Below are positions 1 to 8,857 of a stretch of DNA of 64,000 nt, piece after piece. How positions within the stretch are numbered: the first letter of the stretch is position 1; every line of letters starts with the position of its first letter. Both the position numbers and the translations under genes were made by a program. Source of the stretch: Gemmatimonadota bacterium (lineage in GTDB: Bacteria > Gemmatimonadota > Gemmatimonadetes > Gemmatimonadales > Gemmatimonadaceae); the NCBI GenBank assembly GCA_028287235.1, contig JAQBQB010000023.1, forward strand, positions 62,001-126,000, given 5' to 3'. Under the pieces are notes generated by a model. That model was not told the origin of the DNA. It did no database searches and worked only from the letters and a program-made list of their open reading frames with translations.

Positions 1-1454
<1,454 letters not shown>

Positions 1455-1458
1455 TCTC

Positions 1459-2085
1459 TTAGGCTTCGCTATCCCGCACCCGGCGGTTGCGCGACATCCG
1501 TCGGGCCGCCGCCGCGGTCGCGATCTGCGTCATCAAATCCTTCTCCAGCGCCGCCACGTCGAGCGGCTGCATCATGTCGAGCAGCTCCTGATCCTCGGCC
1601 ACACGGTGCCCGAGACGCGTGTACAATCCCGCGACGAGCTGCAGCGTCTTCGTCGACTCTTCTTCGATCCGCAGGCTCACCTGAAGCGCCAGCTCCTCGC
1701 GCAGCTCGGCGATCGCCGACTCGCGCTTCTGCGCCATGAGGACGAAGATCGAGAGGAAGATCGCCTCGAGCGAGACGATCATCGTCAACAGACCGAAGGG
1801 ATAGGGATCGAACTCGGGCAGCGGTCCGAGCCATCCGAGATTCCACGGAATCCAGATGGCGAACCAGACGACGTGCAGCACCAGATACGGCGTCGACGCG
1901 GCGATGATGTTGAGCCGGTCCGCCGCGGCCTCGAACAGCGTGCGCTCGGCATTGTGCTGCGCCTTGAGCGCGCCGAACGCCCGATTCGCGATCAGCCGCC
2001 CGCGGCGCCGCTCGGTCTTCTCGGACGGAGCGGTGGCGGGTGCCGGCGGCTCGTCGAGCGAATGCGTGGGCGTGGAGTCGTCCAT
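1459..2085 (-). CDS. DUF1003 family membrane protein
   Basis: This 208-residue protein matches the DUF1003 family in layout. A charged N-terminus leads into FGALKAQHNAERTLFE; two membrane segments follow, roughly residues 65-85 (TPYLVLHVVWFAIWIPWN) and 97-117 (FGLLTMIVSLEAIFLSIFVL). A soluble C-terminal helix region is rich in Glu/Arg (IAELREELALQVSLRIEEES). The biochemical role of DUF1003 is not established, so none is assigned. It is convergent with aconitase and probably monocistronic. Confidence 0.85.
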   Translation of the reverse strand: MDDSTPTHSLDEPPAPATAPSEKTERRRGRLIANRAFGALKAQHNAERTLFEAAADRLNIIAASTPYLVLHVVWFAIWIPWNLGWLGPLPEFDPYPFGLLTMIVSLEAIFLSIFVLMAQKRESAIAELREELALQVSLRIEEESTKTLQLVAGLYTRLGHRVAEDQELLDMMQPLDVAALEKDLMTQIATAAAARRMSRNRRVRDSEA

Positions 2086-2149
2086 CCGAGCCCAGGGGTG
2101 CGAGTTTTGTGCCCCGCCCCATGCGCCCGCTCTCCGGTGTCACACGGCG

Positions 2150-2530
2150 CTACCCCGCCGCGCGCTTGAGCGCCAGCCGCGCCTTCTCACGCTCGCCCCA
2201 CGACGGCGCCATCTCGCGCGCCGCGGCGATGCATCGCGCCTGCGGGCTGGCATCCGACGGAACACCCATGGGCAGCCACGCCATGACGCATCGCTGCGCC
2301 GCGACGATTTCGTCCGGCGCCAGTGGCGCGCCGCTCGATGCTGCCTCCGGCACTCCCGCCGCCGCGCCACCTTCTCCCAGCAGGGGCGTCAATGCCTGCC
2401 GCGCCGCCGTTCGGAACGTATCGGTCTTGATGCGCTGCGTGTTCTGCCGCACGTCGCCGCGATAGAAGGCATGCACCGACGACTCGACCTCGCGCATCAA
2501 CTTGTCGAGGATCTGTTCAACGGCGTCCAT
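2150..2530 (-). CDS. Hypothetical protein, 126 aa
   Basis: The ORF track starts this frame at 2659, but that extension runs through a repeat element. The first ATG after the repeat (MDAVEQILDKLMREVE) is the likely start. The protein is soluble and helical, with no signal peptide or recognised domain. It has a conserved-looking stretch FYRGDVRQNTQRIKTDTFRTAARQAL and a second helical half with CVMAWLPMGVPSDASPQARC. Function unknown. Codon use resembles neighbouring genes, so I believe it is expressed. Confidence 0.55.
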   Translation of the reverse strand: MDAVEQILDKLMREVESSVHAFYRGDVRQNTQRIKTDTFRTAARQALTPLLGEGGAAAGVPEAASSGAPLAPDEIVAAQRCVMAWLPMGVPSDASPQARCIAAAREMAPSWGEREKARLALKRAAG

Positions 2531-2540
2531 TGAGAAGACA

Positions 2541-2701
2541 GGGGCTAGGGTTTGGGGTGCAGGGTCTAGGGAAGGTACGTCGCGCCTGCGGCGCGACTCA
2601 ATGCGTGGACCGCGCCGAGTCCAAGCAAAAAAGCGGGCGCGCCCACGGCGCGCCCGCACACGTTCCCTAAACCCTAGCCCCGATACCCTAAACCCTGCCC
2701 C
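2541..2701. repeat. Telomere-like heptamer element, copy 1 (short form)
   Basis: The element fills the whole gap between two minus-strand genes. The left end is a run of G-tracts spaced about every seven bases (CTAGGGTTTGGGGTGCAGGG). The right end is the inverted counterpart (CCCTAAACCCTAGCCCC). Between them are two perfect hairpins, GTCGCGCC-TGC-GGCGCGAC and GCGGGCGCGCC-CAC-GGCGCGCCCGC. They are separated by a spacer containing TCAATGCGTGGACC, a degenerate form of the core TTGATGGATGGACC seen in other copies. Related elements lie at 34501, 35416 and 46083. Confidence 0.85.
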
Positions 2702-2702
2702 G

Positions 2703-3197
2703 TCAGGGGACTTTCGTTTGCTTGTCGACGTTGTTCCCGATCACGGCGCCGAGGATGCCGCCGGCCGCCGCGCCGATGAGGCCACCCTTCACCTTGTCGC
2801 GGCTCGAGATCGCGCCGATCACCGCGCCGGCGCCAGCCCCGATCGCGGCGTCACGTCCCGTGTGCTTCACCGTCACCGGCGCTCGCGCCGGAGCCGGGTA
2901 ATAGCCGCCACCGCCCGAGCTCGACGAGCCGCTGGAGCGGCGAGCCGTCGACGTCCGGCGAACCGGCGCGGCGGCGCGAGGCGCAGCCCGCACCGGCGCG
3001 GCGGCGAGCTTCTGCTGCTGCGCGGCGTAGCCCGCCTCGGTCGGCGAGATGGTCTGCTGCGGGTTGAACGGCGCCGCCTGCGACGCGAGCGCGAGGTCGT
3101 TCTTCAGCGCGTCGTCGACCGCGGGGGAGCTGTTGCGTCCGCAAGCGGCCGCCAGCATTGCCGCGGGGACGAGCACGATCCAGTTCAGTCTGCGCAT
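2703..3197 (-). CDS. Glycine-zipper lipoprotein
   Basis: The start at MRRLNWIVLVPAAML is preferred over the ATG four codons upstream because it gives a compact lipoprotein signal. The lipobox is LAAAC, followed by Gly/Ser. A low-complexity Ala/Pro/Arg/Ser linker occupies residues 60-110. The C-terminus has alternating glycine stretches (AAIGAGAGAVIGAIS, GGLIGAAAGGILGAVIGNN), the glycine-zipper pattern of YMGG/OmpA-associated lipoproteins that insert in or lie against the outer membrane. It stands alone, with the repeat element immediately downstream. Confidence 0.75.
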   Translation of the reverse strand: MRRLNWIVLVPAAMLAAACGRNSSPAVDDALKNDLALASQAAPFNPQQTISPTEAGYAAQQQKLAAAPVRAAPRAAAPVRRTSTARRSSGSSSSGGGGYYPAPARAPVTVKHTGRDAAIGAGAGAVIGAISSRDKVKGGLIGAAAGGILGAVIGNNVDKQTKVP

Positions 3198-3408
3198 CGC
3201 ATTCTCCATCAGGGGTGGTCGTTCGTGTCCATAACTGGCACAGTCCGTTCCGTCACTAAACCCCTGTTTCAGCAGGTTGTCGATGCAATACGTCTATATC
3301 CGCGACAGTCGCTGTCCTCCCTTTTGGATCGCGGCGTGCGGTAGGAGTCATTGCATCCTACGCACGGCCCAACCATCTTGGCGCCACCCTGTGATCGAGG
3401 TCACCCGC

Positions 3409-4011
3409 ATGACGAAATTCGCTTCGCGACGAACAGCTCAGCTCGCTGTTGCCGTCCTTGTAACATCGGCGGCGAGCGCGTTTGCTCAGCAGCCCCAGCC
3501 CACTGCGGCGCCGGCGACAACCGCCCCAGACGTCGGCCAGATGGCGCCCGACTTCACCCTCCCCGGTGCCACTCGCTACGGGCTGCTCAAGGATCCGGTC
3601 AAGCTCTCGGACTACCGCGGCAGCACCGTCGTCGTCGCCTTCTTTCCCAAGGCGCGGACAAAGGGCTGAACCATCCAAATGGAGGCGTACCGTGATCAGT
3701 ACGCCACGCTCTTCAACAACGGGAAGAAGGTCGTCGTCCTCGGCATCAGCGTCGATGCGGACACGACTCTGAGCAACTGGGCGCGCGAATCAGGATTTCC
3801 TAATCTGTTCGCCAGCGACCCCGATCAGACCGTTGCGAAGCTGTACGGATCGGCCGATTCGAAGTACGACACCCGAAACGTGTTCATCATCGGACCGGAC
3901 GGGCGCATCGCGAGCCGCATCATGAAATTCAACGTATTGTCGGGGGACGCCTACACCGAGCTGGGAAAGGCGGTGATGGCAACGGTGAAGCCAGCGGGAG
4001 GATCGCATTAG
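3409..4011 (+). CDS. Secreted peroxiredoxin, probable selenoprotein (Sec at TGA 3667-3669)
   Basis: The ORF track shows two pieces (3277-3669 and 3679-4011) in the same frame, split only by TGA at 3667. Reading TGA as selenocysteine gives one 200-residue AhpC/TSA-family peroxiredoxin. It has a signal peptide (MTKFASRRTAQLAVAV...ASAFAQ), then PDVGQMAPDFTLPGATRYG, VVVAFFPKARTKG-U-TIQMEAYRDQY, and VVVLGISVDADTTLSNWA. The U falls exactly at the peroxidatic cysteine of the family KARTKGCT motif. The predicted mature chain has no cysteine, so Sec (about residue 87) would be the only redox centre. The downstream ATG at 3679 has no ribosome site and would yield an inactive fragment. Start chosen at 3409, with GAGG upstream and directly before the signal peptide. 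A nonsense pseudogene is the alternative, but the frame and flanking motifs are intact. Confidence 0.85.
3670..3711 (+). promoter_or_regulatory. Bacterial SECIS-like hairpin after in-frame TGA
   Basis: A perfect 7-bp stem, GGCGTAC (3684-3690) with GTACGCC (3699-3705), closes an 8-base loop CGTGATCA. The loop begins 21 bases after the TGA and carries a G at its second position followed by T. Bacterial SECIS elements lie inside the coding region shortly after UGA with a small apical loop bearing an early G. The spacing and loop fit that rule. Inference from structure only. Confidence 0.7.
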
Positions 4012-4015
4012 TACT

Positions 4016-5356
4016 GTGAGTACGGACGTCAACGCGCCGGTCGAAGGGACCGCGCGCGAGTTGTTGATCGACATCTACGACGCCGCCGTCGCCGCCGCCG
4101 CGCCTGGCCCGGCGACGGCGCGTGCCGTAGATGCGCTGTCCATCGACCGCGACCGCCGCGTCTGGGTCTTCGCGTTCGGTAAAGCGGCCGTGCCGATGGC
4201 GGCGGCGGCGGTGACGTCGCTGCTTCGATCGCTGCACGCCGTGGTCGGCGGCGTGATCGTGAGCCCGGAGGGCGGAGCGTCGCCCTATCCCACGCTCGCG
4301 TCGATGCGCGGCGACCACCCGATTCCCGGACGCAATTCATTTGCGGCGGCCGCGAAGATCGCCGAAGTCACCCCCGGCCGGCGCGGCAACGACGTGGCGG
4401 TCGTGCTCATCTCGGGCGGCGCATCGAGCCTGATCGGCGCACCGCTGCGCGGCATGAACGAGGCCGATCTCACGCAGCTCTACGAGCTGCTGCTCGGCGC
4501 GGGGCTCGACATTGGGTCGACGAACGCCGTGCGCAAACGCTTTTCGCGCTGGGGCGCGGGCCGGCTCGCGCTCGCGCTCGCGCCGGCCGCCACCCACTGC
4601 CTCGCGATTTCCGACGTCGCCGGTGATGATCTCGGCGCCATCGGCTCGGGACCGTGCGCGCCCGACGCCACGACCGTGAAGGACGTAACCGACATTCTGC
4701 AACGCACGAACCTGCTCGCGCGCATTCCGCAGACGCACCGCGACTATCTCATCGCGGTGGGACGCGGCACGATTCCCGACACGCCGACCAAGGCGCATCC
4801 GGCGTTCGCGCACGTCACGGCGCGGGTCATCGGCAACAATCAGTCGGCGGTCGACGGCGCCGGCGCGCGTGCGCGAGAGCGCGGGCTGACAGCCGACGTC
4901 GTGGCCACGCGACTGAGCGGCGACGCGGCCAAGGCGGGCGAGGCGATCGCGCGCGCACTCCTCGACGCACGCGCCGGCGGTGCCGCGGGCAAATGCATCG
5001 TCTGGGGCGGCGAGACCACGGTCACGCTGAGCGGCGCTCACGGCGGTCGCCCGTCGGGCGGCGGCCGTTGCCAGGAGCTCGCGCTCGCCGCCGCGCGCGT
5101 GCTGCACGAGGCCGGCGATGCGGCGGCGGGAATCACGCTGCTCGCCGCCGGGACCGACGGCCGCGACGGCGCCACCGACGCGAGCGGTGCGATCGTCGAT
5201 GGAACGACGTGGGCGTCCATTGCCCAGTCCGGCCGCGACCCTGCCCATGCGCTCGCGACGCACGAGTCGAACGGCGCGCTTCGCGTCGCCAATGCGTTGC
5301 TCGCGCGACGCGAAACGGGAACCAACGTGAACGACGTGGTCGTGGGCGTGGTGTGA
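4016..5356 (+). CDS. Glycerate 2-kinase (MOFRL/GckA family)
   Basis: A 446-residue protein of the DUF4147/MOFRL glycerate kinase family, which phosphorylates D-glycerate to 2-phosphoglycerate and feeds it into lower glycolysis. Visible family features are VFAFGKAAVPMAAAA (N-terminal nucleotide fold), LISGGASSLIGAP, SDVAGDDLGAIGSGPCAPD, and the C-terminal MOFRL segment GGRPSGGGRCQELALAAARVL with AAGTDGRDGATDASGA. The start is GTG, four bases after the peroxiredoxin stop, with GGGAGG about 12 bases upstream, so the two genes are probably cotranscribed. Confidence 0.9.
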   Translation: MSTDVNAPVEGTARELLIDIYDAAVAAAAPGPATARAVDALSIDRDRRVWVFAFGKAAVPMAAAAVTSLLRSLHAVVGGVIVSPEGGASPYPTLASMRGDHPIPGRNSFAAAAKIAEVTPGRRGNDVAVVLISGGASSLIGAPLRGMNEADLTQLYELLLGAGLDIGSTNAVRKRFSRWGAGRLALALAPAATHCLAISDVAGDDLGAIGSGPCAPDATTVKDVTDILQRTNLLARIPQTHRDYLIAVGRGTIPDTPTKAHPAFAHVTARVIGNNQSAVDGAGARARERGLTADVVATRLSGDAAKAGEAIARALLDARAGGAAGKCIVWGGETTVTLSGAHGGRPSGGGRCQELALAAARVLHEAGDAAAGITLLAAGTDGRDGATDASGAIVDGTTWASIAQSGRDPAHALATHESNGALRVANALLARRETGTNVNDVVVGVV

Positions 5357-5393
5357 CGACTAGACGGTAGCCATCCCGTTTAGTTTTCCTCCC

Positions 5394-6329
5394 ATGACCA
5401 GCTCTCCGTTCACCGTCGGCATCATTCAGGACAGCGCGAGCGACGACGCGGCAGCCACCGTCGCGGCCACCGTCGAGCGCATTCGCGAGGCCGCCAAGCG
5501 CGGCGCGCAGATCGTCTGTCTCAAGGAGCTCTTCAACGCCCCGTACTTCTGCAAATCGCAGAAGTGCGAGCGGTTCGACCTCGCCGAGTCGATTCCCGGT
5601 CCGACGACCGATCGCATGCAGTCACTGGCGAAGGAGCTCGAGATCGTGCTCATCGTGCCGATCTTCGAGAAGCAGGCGCGCGGCGTCTATCGCAATTCCG
5701 CGGCGGTCATCGACGCCGACGGCTCGCTGCTGGGCGTGTATCGCAAGATGCACATCCCCGACGATCCGATGTTCAATGAGAAGTACTATTTCACGCCCGG
5801 CGACGCGGCGACGGACGATCGCATCGACCGCATCGGCCAGGTCGCGAAACAGGCGAGCGGCTTCCGCGTGTGGCGCACGCGCTACGCGAACATCGGCGTA
5901 TTGATCTGCTGGGACCAGTGGTACCCGGAGGCCGCGCGCATCACGTCGCTCCTCGGCGCCGACATTCTGTTCTATCCCACGGCCATCGGGTGGCACCCGG
6001 CGGAGAAGTCGGAATTCGGCAGTGCGCAGGTCGACGCCTGGCGGACGATGCAGCGCTCGCACGCCATCGCGAACGGCGTCTTCGTCGCCTCGCCGAATCG
6101 CGTCGGCCATGAAGACGAACCGGGCACGAACGGCATCGAATTCTTCGGCAATTCGTTCATCGCCGATCCGTTCGGCCGCATCCTCGCTGAAGCGGGGACC
6201 GACCCGGCGATCCTCATCGCGAAGTGCGACCCGAAGCTGATCGAGGACACGCGGCGAAACTGGCCGTTCCTGCGCGATCGGCGCATCGACGCCTACGCGC
6301 CGATTTTGAGTCGGTATCTCGGAGCTTGA
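5394..6329 (+). CDS. aguB: N-carbamoylputrescine amidase
   Basis: A 311-residue carbon-nitrogen hydrolase (nitrilase superfamily). The Glu-Lys-Cys catalytic triad is visible in CLKELFNAPYF, VYRKMHIPDDPMF and GVLICWDQWYPEAARI. The FNEKYYFTPGD and TAIGWHPAEKSEFG segments are typical of AguB enzymes, which hydrolyse N-carbamoylputrescine to putrescine, CO2 and ammonia. Agmatine deiminase lies 30 bases downstream and makes its substrate, which supports the specific call. TTTTCCTCCC precedes the ATG; no strong Shine-Dalgarno is evident. Confidence 0.93.
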   Translation: MTSSPFTVGIIQDSASDDAAATVAATVERIREAAKRGAQIVCLKELFNAPYFCKSQKCERFDLAESIPGPTTDRMQSLAKELEIVLIVPIFEKQARGVYRNSAAVIDADGSLLGVYRKMHIPDDPMFNEKYYFTPGDAATDDRIDRIGQVAKQASGFRVWRTRYANIGVLICWDQWYPEAARITSLLGADILFYPTAIGWHPAEKSEFGSAQVDAWRTMQRSHAIANGVFVASPNRVGHEDEPGTNGIEFFGNSFIADPFGRILAEAGTDPAILIAKCDPKLIEDTRRNWPFLRDRRIDAYAPILSRYLGA

Positions 6330-6359
6330 ATTGTTAGATCGCGAGCGGCGCGAGCCCGG

Positions 6360-7448
6360 ATGATCTTCCCCGCCGAGTGGAGTCCGCACGAAGCCACATG
6401 GATCGCCTGGCCCCACCATGAGCCCGACTGGCCGGGCAAGCTCGCACCCATTCCCTGGGTGTACGCCGAGATCGCGCGCGTGCTTCACGAGCACGAGCGC
6501 GTCGAGATCGTCTGTCATAGCGACGAGGTCAAGGCCGCGGCCGAGGCGCATCTCGCGGCGCATGGCGTGCGCGAGAACTACCGGTTGCACATCGTGCCCA
6601 ACGATCGCGTGTGGCTGCGCGACTCCGGTCCCACGGGCGTCATTGGCGACGATGGCAAGGTCGCGCTCGTGAACTGGAAGTTCAACGCGTGGGCGAAGTA
6701 CGACAACTACGAGCGCGACGCGCAGATGGGCGCCGCGATCGCGCGTATCACCGGCCTGCCGCGCATCGAGCCGCGGCGTCCGGACAACGGCGAACGCGTG
6801 GTGCTCGAGGGCGGCGCGATCGAGACCGACGGCGCGGGCACGATGCTCGTCACCGAGGAGTGTCTGCTCTCGCCGATTCAGGCGCGCAATCCCGGTCTGT
6901 CGCGCGAGGGCTATGAAACGGTCTTTCGCGACGCGCTCGGCATTCGCCAGACGATCTGGTTGGGCGAAGGGTGCGTGGGCGACGACACGCACGGGCACAT
7001 CGACGACATCGCGCGCTTCACGGCGCCGGGCGTGATCGCGCTCGCGTACGAGGACGATCCGGCCGACGACGAGAATCACCGCCGCTCGGTGGACAACTAT
7101 GCGCGGCTGCAGTCCGCCGGCGGCGCGGCGGGTGCGCTGAAGATCGTGAAGCTCCCGTATCCGCGTCCCGTCATCATGAACGGCGAGCGGCTTCCGGCGA
7201 GTTACGCGAACTTCTACATCGCCAACGGCGTCGTGATCGTGCCAACCTTCAACGATCGCAACGACCGCACGGCGCTCAACACGATCGCCGAGCTATTCCC
7301 CGGACGCGAGATCGTCGGCATCCATGCCGTGGATCTCGTGTGGGGGTTGGGCACGCTGCACTGCTTGACGCAGCAACAGCCGTTGGGCGTGGGGCGTGGG
7401 GCGTGGGGCGTGGGGCGTGGGGCGTGGGGCGTGGGGCGTGGGGCGTAA
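6360..7448 (+). CDS. aguA: Agmatine deiminase with repeat-encoded C-terminal tail
   Basis: A 362-residue agmatine deiminase of the guanidino-group-modifying superfamily; it converts agmatine to N-carbamoylputrescine. Family motifs are FPAEWSPHEATWIAWPHHE, VWLRDSGPTGVIG, VLEGGAIETDGAGT, CVGDDTHGHIDDIARF and the catalytic cysteine near the end in LVWGLGTLHCLTQQQP. After that motif the frame runs into a GGGGCGT heptamer array, which adds a tail of repeated VGRGAWG units before the stop. The family normally ends shortly after the cysteine, so the tail is probably a late repeat expansion. Polyamine synthesis with aguB. Confidence 0.95.
   Translation: MIFPAEWSPHEATWIAWPHHEPDWPGKLAPIPWVYAEIARVLHEHERVEIVCHSDEVKAAAEAHLAAHGVRENYRLHIVPNDRVWLRDSGPTGVIGDDGKVALVNWKFNAWAKYDNYERDAQMGAAIARITGLPRIEPRRPDNGERVVLEGGAIETDGAGTMLVTEECLLSPIQARNPGLSREGYETVFRDALGIRQTIWLGEGCVGDDTHGHIDDIARFTAPGVIALAYEDDPADDENHRRSVDNYARLQSAGGAAGALKIVKLPYPRPVIMNGERLPASYANFYIANGVVIVPTFNDRNDRTALNTIAELFPGREIVGIHAVDLVWGLGTLHCLTQQQPLGVGRGAWGVGRGAWGVGRGA
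7385..7446. repeat. GGGGCGT heptamer array, left arm
   Basis: About nine direct repeats of the 7-mer GTGGGGC sit in frame inside the last codons of agmatine deiminase. They are G4 tracts with three-base spacers, a canonical quadruplex-forming pattern. The inverted partner array begins at 7681. Confidence 0.92.
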
Positions 7449-7680
7449 CGGCTACTAGCTACCCGCCCGTCTGACGACCGCTCTCGACCAAAGCGATTGA
7501 GAGCCTCCGCAAGCAACTCCGCAAGCAACTCCGCAAGATTACCAAACGCGTGGCCATTTTCCGATCGACGACGCCGCCACCAAATGGCAGAGTGGAAGAC
7601 CGCGGCGCGCTCCCCCACTTCGCGATTCCTGTCGGCGTGGACTAATCCCCGCCATCAGCCCTCACGCACAGAAATTCAGG
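7449..7680. other. Interior of heptamer-bounded segment, no gene recognised
   Basis: This stretch between the two inverted heptamer arrays holds no convincing gene. It contains three tandem copies of a unit close to CTCCGCAAGCAA (7506-7540). A minus-strand open frame (MGERAAVFHS...) reads out into the left array, but it has no family resemblance and contains the tandem unit as AELLAELLAEAL. It could be a decayed passenger gene. Both neighbouring genes converge here, yet no T-tailed terminator hairpin was seen. Confidence 0.4.
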
Positions 7681-7733
7681 TACGCCCCACGCCCCACGTC
7701 TAACGCCCCACGCCCCACGCCCCACGCCCAACG
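7681..7733. repeat. ACGCCCC heptamer array, right arm
   Basis: Six to seven copies of ACGCCCC, the inverted complement of the left arm, end exactly at the stop codon of the minus-strand regulator. One unit is altered (CGTCTAACG). Confidence 0.9.
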
Positions 7734-8750
7734 CTACTCCTTCGCCAACCCATACGCCCTGAGCTTCCTCGCCAGCGTGGGTCGCGAAATACAGAGAATC
7801 CTCGCGGCCGCGCTCTGGTTGTAGTCGGTCAACTGCAGCGTCAGCTCCAGCGCTTCGCGCTCGACGTCGCGCAAGCGCTTGCCGTCGGCGGGAATGCGGA
7901 TCTCGCCGAACGTCGCTGCTCCGCGCACGGAGCTCGACCCTGCCCTGCGCTGATTGATCGTCAGGTGCTCGGCTCCGATCAGCGGCACGTCGCACACCAC
8001 GAGCGCACGCTCCACGACGTGCTTGAGCTCGCGCACATTCCCCGGCCAGCGGTGCGACCGCAGCGTGGCAATGGCGTCCAACCCGAGCTGCCGGCGCGGC
8101 GCGCCCTGCAACCGCGTCGCCTCCGCGAGCAGATGCTCGGCGATCAGGCGCACGTCTTCGTCGCGCTCGCGGAGCGGCGGCAGCTCGATGCGCAGCACCG
8201 CGAGCCGCGCGAGCAATTCCTCACGGAACGTTCTCGCGGCCACGCGATCTTCCAGCCGCGTCTTGCTCGCCGCGATCACGCGGCAGTGCACCGTGGCTTC
8301 GTTTCCGCCTGAGAAGCGCGGAATGCTGTATTCCTCGAGCGTGCGCAGCAAGCGGTCCTGCAGCGACACCGGCATCTCGCCGACCTCGTCGAGGAACACG
8401 GTGCCGCGGCCGGTCAGCTCGAGCACGCCGAGCTTGCGCCCGGTCTCAATGCGCGACGGACCCGTGCCGAACAGCTCCACCTCGAGCAGCGGCGCCGGAA
8501 TCGACGCGCAGTTGATCGAGACGAACGGCGCGTTCGCATGATGCCCGGCATTGTGGATGCAACGCGCCACGAGCTCTTTGCCGGTACCCGCTTCGCCGTT
8601 CAGTAAGAGCGTGCGCAGTGGCGTCGTGGCGACGCGACGCGCCATGTGCAGTGCGTGACGCATGCCCGCGCTCTCGGCAATGACGGCCGCGAACTCGCTG
8701 ACGCTTTCGCGCGCGGCAGGATTCTGCCGCTGTACGGAAGGTGCAGTCAT
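7734..8750 (-). CDS. NtrC-type AAA+ transcriptional regulator lacking GAFTGA
   Basis: A 338-residue regulator made of an AAA+ domain and a Fis-type helix-turn-helix, with no N-terminal receiver. Walker A is LLNGEAGTGKELVARC (about residues 50-64), Walker B GTVFLDEVGEMP, and the arginine-finger region HCRVIAASKTRLEDRV. The C-terminus (LQLTDYNQSAAARILCISRPTLARKLRAYGL) is a Fis-like DNA-binding helix pair. Where sigma-54 activators have LFGHERGAFTGA, this protein has LFGTGPSRIETGRK, so the loop that contacts sigma-54 is absent. It may regulate through another route, as TyrR-like proteins do. A GCCGATACT motif lies upstream. Confidence 0.88.
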   Translation of the reverse strand: MTAPSVQRQNPAARESVSEFAAVIAESAGMRHALHMARRVATTPLRTLLLNGEAGTGKELVARCIHNAGHHANAPFVSINCASIPAPLLEVELFGTGPSRIETGRKLGVLELTGRGTVFLDEVGEMPVSLQDRLLRTLEEYSIPRFSGGNEATVHCRVIAASKTRLEDRVAARTFREELLARLAVLRIELPPLRERDEDVRLIAEHLLAEATRLQGAPRRQLGLDAIATLRSHRWPGNVRELKHVVERALVVCDVPLIGAEHLTINQRRAGSSSVRGAATFGEIRIPADGKRLRDVEREALELTLQLTDYNQSAAARILCISRPTLARKLRAYGLAKE

Positions 8751-8825
8751 CGCCGGTCTCCAGTCGAAGCTACTAGGCTGCGCATCACGGTTACGTCCTG
8801 ATCGGGGTGCACGAAACTGCGTTCA

Positions 8826-8834
8826 AGTATCGGC
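8826..8834 (-). promoter_or_regulatory. GCCGATACT -10-like motif upstream of AAA+ regulator
   Basis: On the minus strand this reads ATGCCGATACTTG, about 75 bases before the regulator start. The same nonamer precedes the two giant signalling genes and the binding protein-chemoreceptor operon. No shared -35 was found. Confidence 0.35.
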
Positions 8835-8857
8835 ATATCGCTCTCGGTTCCGCAGTG

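Noticed and set aside
2531-2700. Possible CRISPR or integron attC site
   Set aside because: Hairpins and spacers do not repeat in register, and no cas or integrase gene is near; the structure matches the dispersed telomere-like element.
3679-4011. Separate 110-aa gene after the TGA
   Set aside because: No ribosome site, no N-terminal half of the thioredoxin fold, same frame as the upstream part; better explained as the second part of a selenoprotein.
5622-7079. 485-aa minus-strand ORF
   Set aside because: Antisense of aguB-aguA, whose catalytic motifs are clear on the plus strand.
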